Of a stretch of DNA of 64,000 bases, positions 60,250-64,000 are shown piece after piece. Origin of the DNA: an uncultured Prevotella sp. Lineage in GTDB: Bacteria > Bacteroidota > Bacteroidia > Bacteroidales > Bacteroidaceae. The notes below the pieces were generated by a model. The model was not told the origin of the DNA, searched no databases, and was given only the letters and a program-made list of their open reading frames with translations. How positions within the stretch are numbered: the stretch's first letter is position 1; every line of letters begins with the position of its first letter. Made by a program: the position numbers and the translations under genes. The stretch spans positions 44,163-108,162 of the forward strand of contig CALUGX010000001.1 of assembly GCA_944320285.1 (NCBI GenBank), read 5' to 3'.

Positions 60250-61230
60250 TCATCCAAGATGGTATTTATCTATGTTCCTGAAGCCGTTAAGGAACGTCTT
60301 TGCGTCCATTCTCTTCTTTCCGCTAAGCTGTATTTCGTCTAATTGCAGCCAGCAGTCGCCTGTGGCAACAAGGATGTTCCCACCGTCAACAGTTATCGTT
60401 CCGGATGACTGTCCGTTGCATGGTTTGCCGGTAAGCGTTGTCTTGAATATCTTAAGGGTGGCCGGTTCCTTGTCGGCTGCGGCCATTTCTGTCCACGCTC
60501 CGGGGTAAGGCGACAGTCCTCGCACGAAGTTTCGCACACTTTCCGCTTCCATTTCCCAGTCTATGCGGCACGTTTCCTTGAATATCTTGGGCGCGCAATG
60601 CAGTTCTGTGCCTGCCGGTATCATCTCGTTTTGCGGCAGTGAGGCGACGTGGCCTCTGCCTTCTATTATCTTGTCGATGGTCTTCAGCGCAATGTCTGCT
60701 CCCAATACCATCAGCCCGTTGTACACGTCTTCAACGTTGTATCCGTCTTTAATTTCAAACGGTTCTTGCATTATTATGCGTCCGGTGTCGATTTCATGGT
60801 CGAGGAAAAATGTCGTTACGCCTGTTTGTTTTTCGCCGTTGATTACTGCCCAGTTGATAGGTGCCGCCCCGCGGTATTGCGGCAACAGTGCTGCATGGAC
60901 ATTGAATGTGCCGAAGCGCGGCATCGCCCACACCACTTCTGGCAACATCCTGAAGGCTACGACCACTTGCAAATCGGCGTTGTATGCCTTCAGTTGCTCC
61001 ACGAACGCAGGGTCTTTCATCTTTACCGGCTGCAATACGGGCAGACCGTTAGCCACGGCAAACTGTTTCACCGCCGATGGTTGCAGGGTGTCTTGGTGGC
61101 GTCCTACGGGTTTGTCGGGTTGTGTCACAACGGCCACAACGTTGTATTTGTTTTCAACCAAGGCGCGCAACGTTTCTACGGCGAACTCCGGCGTGCCCAT
61201 GAATATTATCCTTAAATCATCTTTTGTCAT
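60250..61230 (-). CDS. fmt: Methionyl-tRNA formyltransferase
   Basis: This 326-residue enzyme formylates initiator Met-tRNA from 10-formyl-tetrahydrofolate. RIIFMGTPEFAVETLRALV opens the Rossmann domain; NVHAALLPQYRGAAPINWAV is the Asn/His-containing catalytic signature, with the Asp in DHEIDTGRII. The C-terminal OB-like domain is present. MTKDDLRIIF at 61230 is the start, since the longer frame to 61362 is made of a G/C-rich repeat and would add 44 residues unlike the family. Confidence 0.96.
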   Translation of the reverse strand: MTKDDLRIIFMGTPEFAVETLRALVENKYNVVAVVTQPDKPVGRHQDTLQPSAVKQFAVANGLPVLQPVKMKDPAFVEQLKAYNADLQVVVAFRMLPEVVWAMPRFGTFNVHAALLPQYRGAAPINWAVINGEKQTGVTTFFLDHEIDTGRIIMQEPFEIKDGYNVEDVYNGLMVLGADIALKTIDKIIEGRGHVASLPQNEMIPAGTELHCAPKIFKETCRIDWEMEAESVRNFVRGLSPYPGAWTEMAAADKEPATLKIFKTTLTGKPCNGQSSGTITVDGGNILVATGDCWLQLDEIQLSGKKRMDAKTFLNGFRNIDKYHLG

Positions 61231-61235
61231 TTTAT

Positions 61236-61300
61236 TTTCAGTAGTTAAAGAAGTTAGCGCTCCCTGCGGTCGCTGAGGAGTTAAGGACAAATGCCTCGAA
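61236..61300. repeat. Partial copy of the 140-bp repeat, upstream of fmt
   Basis: GTAGTTAAAGAAGTTAGCGC, then TCCCTGCGGTCGCTGAGGAG, matches the 5' half of the 140-bp repeat seen at 15.6 and 63.6 kb. The remaining half is absent. Confidence 0.6.
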
Positions 61301-61311
61301 GGTAACTTTCC

Positions 61312-61342
61312 GGCTCCTCCCTTGGGGAGGTCGGGAGGGGGC
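61312..61342. repeat. G/C-rich element at the glmS 3' end
   Basis: CTCCTCCCTTGGGGAGG followed by TCGGGAGGGGGC; 61324-61342 is the exact reverse complement of 42146-42164. It lies between fmt and glmS. Confidence 0.7.
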
Positions 61343-61363
61343 TGTCCTTGCCCTTTTACCACC

Positions 61364-63214
61364 TCATTCTACAGTTACCGACTTTGCCAGATTTCTTGGC
61401 TGGTCAACGTTCAGCCCCTTTTCCACGGCCACGTGGTAGGCGATGAGCTGCAGCGGAATGACCGACAGCAGCGGGGCAAGCGTCGCGAGGGTGGGGGGTA
61501 CGGCTATTGTAGCCTCAGCCAATTTGCTTACTGCCTCGTCGCCATCTGTCACTACGGCTATTATGCGGCCGTTGCGTGCCTTCACCTCCTCGATGTTGCT
61601 AAGTATCTTTTTGTACAACTGGTGGTGTGTGGCGACGAAAATCACGGGCATATCCTCGTCTATCAGGGCTATGGGACCGTGCTTCATCTCGGCTGCAGGA
61701 TAGCCTTCGGCGTGGATGTAGCTTATCTCTTTCAGTTTAAGCGCGCCTTCGAGGGCTACGGGATAGTTAAATCCGCGCCCCATATACAGGGCGTTTTCCG
61801 CATAAGTCAGTGCGCGGGCAATCTCTTTTATCTTGTCGTCGCCATTGAGCACGGCTTTGATTTTATCGGGGATGCGTGCCAGTTCGGCGATGGTATCCTC
61901 ATATTCTTTCTGTGTTATCGTGCCGCGCTCGTGGGCCAGGGCCAGGGCGAACAGTGTGAGTACGGTTACTTGTCCGGTGAAGGCCTTTGTCGATGCGACG
62001 CCAATCTCCGGGCCTACGTGGATGTATATTCCCGTGTCCGAGGCTCTTGCTATGCTTGAGCCTACGGCGTTGACTATGCCGAAACACAGGGCATTGTTCT
62101 CCTTTGCCAATCGGAACGCTGCCAGCGTGTCGGCCGTCTCGCCGCTTTGCGATATGGCAATAACTACGTCGCCGGGCAGTATTACGGGGTTGCGGTAGCG
62201 GAACTCCGAGGCGTATTCCACTTCGACAGGCACTTTCGCCCATTGCTCAATGAGCTGTTTGCCTATCAGTCCGGCGTGCCACGATGTGCCGCAGGCCACG
62301 ATGATGAACCTTTGCGCATTTACTAATTCGTCGCGGTGCAGGTTGAGCGTGCTCAGCACCACTTTCTTTTCTTTCAGCAGCAGTCGGCCTCTCATGCAGT
62401 CGGCCATGCAGCGCGGCTGGTCGTAGATTTCCTTCAGCATAAAGTGGTCGAAGCCACCCTTCTCTAACGACTCAAGGTTTATGTCAACCTCCTTTATGTC
62501 GTGGCTTATTTCCTTGTTGTCAAGGTTCCTTATTTCTATCTTGTGTCCCACGCGGAGCAGTGCCACCTCGTTGTCGTTGAGGTAGACCATCTGGTTTGTG
62601 TATGGCACGATGGGCAGGGCGTCCGACGCTATAAAAAACTCCTTGTCGCCTTCGCCTATGCCTATGGCGAGCGGACTGCTCTTTTTGGCTACTACAATCT
62701 TGTCAGGGCATTCGTTGTCAATCACGGCTATGGCGTAAGCTCCGATGACGCGGCGCAGTGCCATGACGACTGCCCCTTCGAGGTCTTTGCCATATTCGTC
62801 TTGCATGAACTGGACGAGCTGTACGAGCACTTCGGTGTCCGTAGAACTTTTGAACGTGTAGCCCTTGCCTGCAAGGTATTCCTTAAGGCTGGCGTAGTTT
62901 TCTATTATTCCGTTATGCACAAGGGCGAGACGGCCGTTTTGTGACACGTGCGGATGGGCGTTTATGGCCGACGGCTCGCCGTGCGTGGCCCATCGGGTGT
63001 GGGCTATACCGATATGTCCGGACGTGTCCCTTTGCGAGGCTATGGCCTCAAGGTTACTCACTTTGCCCTTCTCTTTGTATATATTCATCGCGCCATCGCC
63101 GTTGATGAGGGCTACTCCGGCCGAGTCGTACCCTCGGTATTCAAGGCGTTTAAGGCCTTCTATCAGTATCGGGTAGGCCTCTCTTGCGCCTATGTATCCT
63201 ACTATTCCGCACAT
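61364..63214 (-). CDS. glmS: Glutamine--fructose-6-phosphate aminotransferase (isomerizing)
   Basis: This 616-residue cytoplasmic enzyme makes glucosamine 6-phosphate, the first step of peptidoglycan and LPS amino-sugar synthesis. The glutaminase domain starts with Cys2 as nucleophile (MCGIVGYIGAREAYPI) and contains RWATHGEPSAINAHPH and LVHNGIIENY. Two SIS domains follow (CGTSWHAGLIGKQL; ISQSGETADTLAAF; MGRGFNYPVALEGALKLKEI), ending NLAKSVTVE. The length matches the family. A TAACTTTG box lies about 21 bases upstream, so no long leader for a ribozyme-type control is seen. Confidence 0.97.
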   Translation of the reverse strand: MCGIVGYIGAREAYPILIEGLKRLEYRGYDSAGVALINGDGAMNIYKEKGKVSNLEAIASQRDTSGHIGIAHTRWATHGEPSAINAHPHVSQNGRLALVHNGIIENYASLKEYLAGKGYTFKSSTDTEVLVQLVQFMQDEYGKDLEGAVVMALRRVIGAYAIAVIDNECPDKIVVAKKSSPLAIGIGEGDKEFFIASDALPIVPYTNQMVYLNDNEVALLRVGHKIEIRNLDNKEISHDIKEVDINLESLEKGGFDHFMLKEIYDQPRCMADCMRGRLLLKEKKVVLSTLNLHRDELVNAQRFIIVACGTSWHAGLIGKQLIEQWAKVPVEVEYASEFRYRNPVILPGDVVIAISQSGETADTLAAFRLAKENNALCFGIVNAVGSSIARASDTGIYIHVGPEIGVASTKAFTGQVTVLTLFALALAHERGTITQKEYEDTIAELARIPDKIKAVLNGDDKIKEIARALTYAENALYMGRGFNYPVALEGALKLKEISYIHAEGYPAAEMKHGPIALIDEDMPVIFVATHHQLYKKILSNIEEVKARNGRIIAVVTDGDEAVSKLAEATIAVPPTLATLAPLLSVIPLQLIAYHVAVEKGLNVDQPRNLAKSVTVE

Positions 63215-63234
63215 ATAATTTTATGTATTTGGGG

Positions 63235-63242
63235 CAAAGTTA
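63235..63242 (-). promoter_or_regulatory. Candidate -7 box (TAACTTTG) for glmS
   Basis: On the minus strand TAACTTTG lies 20 bases upstream of the glmS ATG. No clear -33 TTTG is seen. Confidence 0.5.
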
Positions 63243-63520
63243 GTAATTTTCAGCGACATATCGCTTGCCATTGGTGTTTTTGTTGGATATGTTTAGAGCG
63301 TGTTTTAAATTTCTACGGGATGCAGCCGTTACGTATTAAACAATGTCTTTCGTTTATGTTTCCGGCATTTTATCGGCTGTTCCCAGTCTGTTCTTTTCGG
63401 CATTTATACAGCTGAATTTTATCGGACAACTGATATAAACGCTCCGCCGAAGCCTCTAAAAAAATCAGGCAAGAAGATAAAAACAGCTTCTGAGCATTGC
63501 CGTTGCAAACTTTTATCTGA

Positions 63521-63660
63521 ATGTCCGCAATCACCCTATCCGCTTTTTACCGGACTTTATCAACAAGGCAAATGTCTTTAATTACTTAGCGACCGCAAGG
63601 AGCGATTAACTACTTTAACTCCTTTAACTACTGATGAATGGGAGCTTTGCGGATATTCAT
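63521..63660 (-). repeat. 140-bp dispersed repeat, copy 2, upstream of glmS
   Basis: This is the reverse complement of the repeat at 15644-15783 over nearly the whole length. On the minus strand it reads toward glmS, as copy 1 reads toward nif3. The rest of 63215-63520 holds no gene that I can support. Confidence 0.85.
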
Positions 63661-63698
63661 AAATCTTTATGTAGGTAAGCGTTTTCAAGCCGTTTTCT

Positions 63699-63786
63699 AA
63701 AAGGTGTCCTTTTATCTTCTAAAAGGTATCTGATTGTGAAGCAAAAGGGCTCCTTTCGCAATGTAATTAGATACCTTTTGCAAAAA
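63699..63786. repeat. 22-base palindromic repeat array, four units
   Basis: Units start at 63699, 63721, 63743 and 63765 in exact 22-base register. It lies some 500 bases upstream of glmS, next to the 140-bp repeat. Confidence 0.87.
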
Positions 63787-63877
63787 GGGAAAAACGGTGG
63801 AATAATTGCTGGATTTCGTCCGTTTAATCTGAACCGACCGTCAGACTTCAGCCTGATTGTGTGTTCATTCCATATAG

Positions 63878-63925
63878 TTGATCTGCACAACAAAGTCATG
63901 CAAATGACTTTGTTGTGCAGATCAA
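63878..63925. repeat. Perfect 22-bp inverted repeat with a four-base loop
   Basis: 63878-63899 and 63904-63925 are exact reverse complements around GCAA. It is immediately followed by a second hairpin. It resembles neither repeat family above. Confidence 0.85.
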
Positions 63926-63926
63926 T

Positions 63927-63956
63927 GAGGGTGTATCAAAATTCAGGTACACCCTC
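63927..63956 (+). terminator. Terminator-like hairpin GAGGGTGTA/TACACCCTC
   Basis: A nine-bp stem with a 12-base loop is followed by TTTTCAT. No plus-strand gene lies just upstream. It could be the end of a mobile element that continues beyond the window, or the terminator of an unannotated RNA. Confidence 0.5.
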
Positions 63957-64000
63957 TTTTCATATCCAGTTGTGCCGAAAGTCTTTAAGCATTTAATGTA

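Noticed and set aside
61231-61362. N-terminal extension of fmt (44 residues)
   Set aside because: It translates a G/C-rich and a TTAA-type repeat; the family starts at MTKDDLRIIF.
63736-63996. 86-codon ORF at the right edge
   Set aside because: It runs through the repeat array and the perfect hairpin; similar residues on both strands are due to the palindrome.
1-64000. tRNA or rRNA genes
   Set aside because: No cloverleaf with a GTTCRA T-loop or conserved rRNA segment was noticed in any gap, though by-eye reading could miss one.

Overview
The window looks like chromosomal DNA of a member of the Bacteroidales, most likely Prevotellaceae. Supporting signs are Bacteroidetes-type promoters (TTTG, about 19 bases, then TAnnTTTG) before many genes, families almost confined to the phylum (DUF4301, DUF4252, DUF4922, T9SS type B sorting domain, PorT-like barrel), a malic enzyme fused to a phosphotransacetylase-like domain, and a two-subunit transketolase. 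The family assignment is inference. I see no rRNA, tRNA, phage, CRISPR array or intact insertion sequence.

Layout. 1-14 kb: the 5' end of a RelA/SpoT homologue (minus strand), a DUF4301 protein, a CDP-alcohol phosphatidyltransferase with a GtrA-like protein, a 1261-residue glycosyltransferase/DUF4922/SpoIID fusion followed by an AmpG-like muropeptide permease, a CDF metal exporter facing a ZIP transporter, and the agmatine-to-putrescine pair AguA/AguB. 14-20 kb: a small structured transcription unit with a 34-codon ORF, a lipoprotein nuclease, Nif3, a zinc-ribbon coiled-coil protein, a sugar-type MFS permease and an OprO/P-like porin. 20-32 kb: UvrA, a T9SS type B cargo, a LysM/periplasmic-binding protein with a PorT-like barrel, an ECF sigma/anti-sigma pair surrounded by three DUF4252 proteins, and MaeB divergent from a TetR regulator. 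33-42 kb: a carbohydrate cluster (split transketolase, FGGY kinase, fucose-isomerase-like protein, POT permease, GH28 polygalacturonase). This would fit a branched-pentose route such as D-apiose from pectin. 42-50 kb: RecJ/RecQ, two peptidases, TrmD and a HIT protein. 51-59 kb: a hexapeptide acyltransferase, then lipoate ligase with a complete glycine cleavage system (GcvT, GcvH, GcvPA, GcvPB, Lpd). 59-64 kb: MnmA, Fmt and GlmS on the minus strand.

The coding content is mostly orderly. The unusual part is the intergenic DNA. Eleven gaps carry arrays of a 22-base palindromic unit in exact 22-base register, and in several arrays neighbouring units have diverged but stay complementary to each other. 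A second class of elements forms large hairpins whose arms are short tandem repeats of period 7 to 9 around a related core. A 140-bp repeat occurs twice in inverted orientation, upstream of nif3 and of glmS. The 22-base arrays are the best candidate here for something undescribed.
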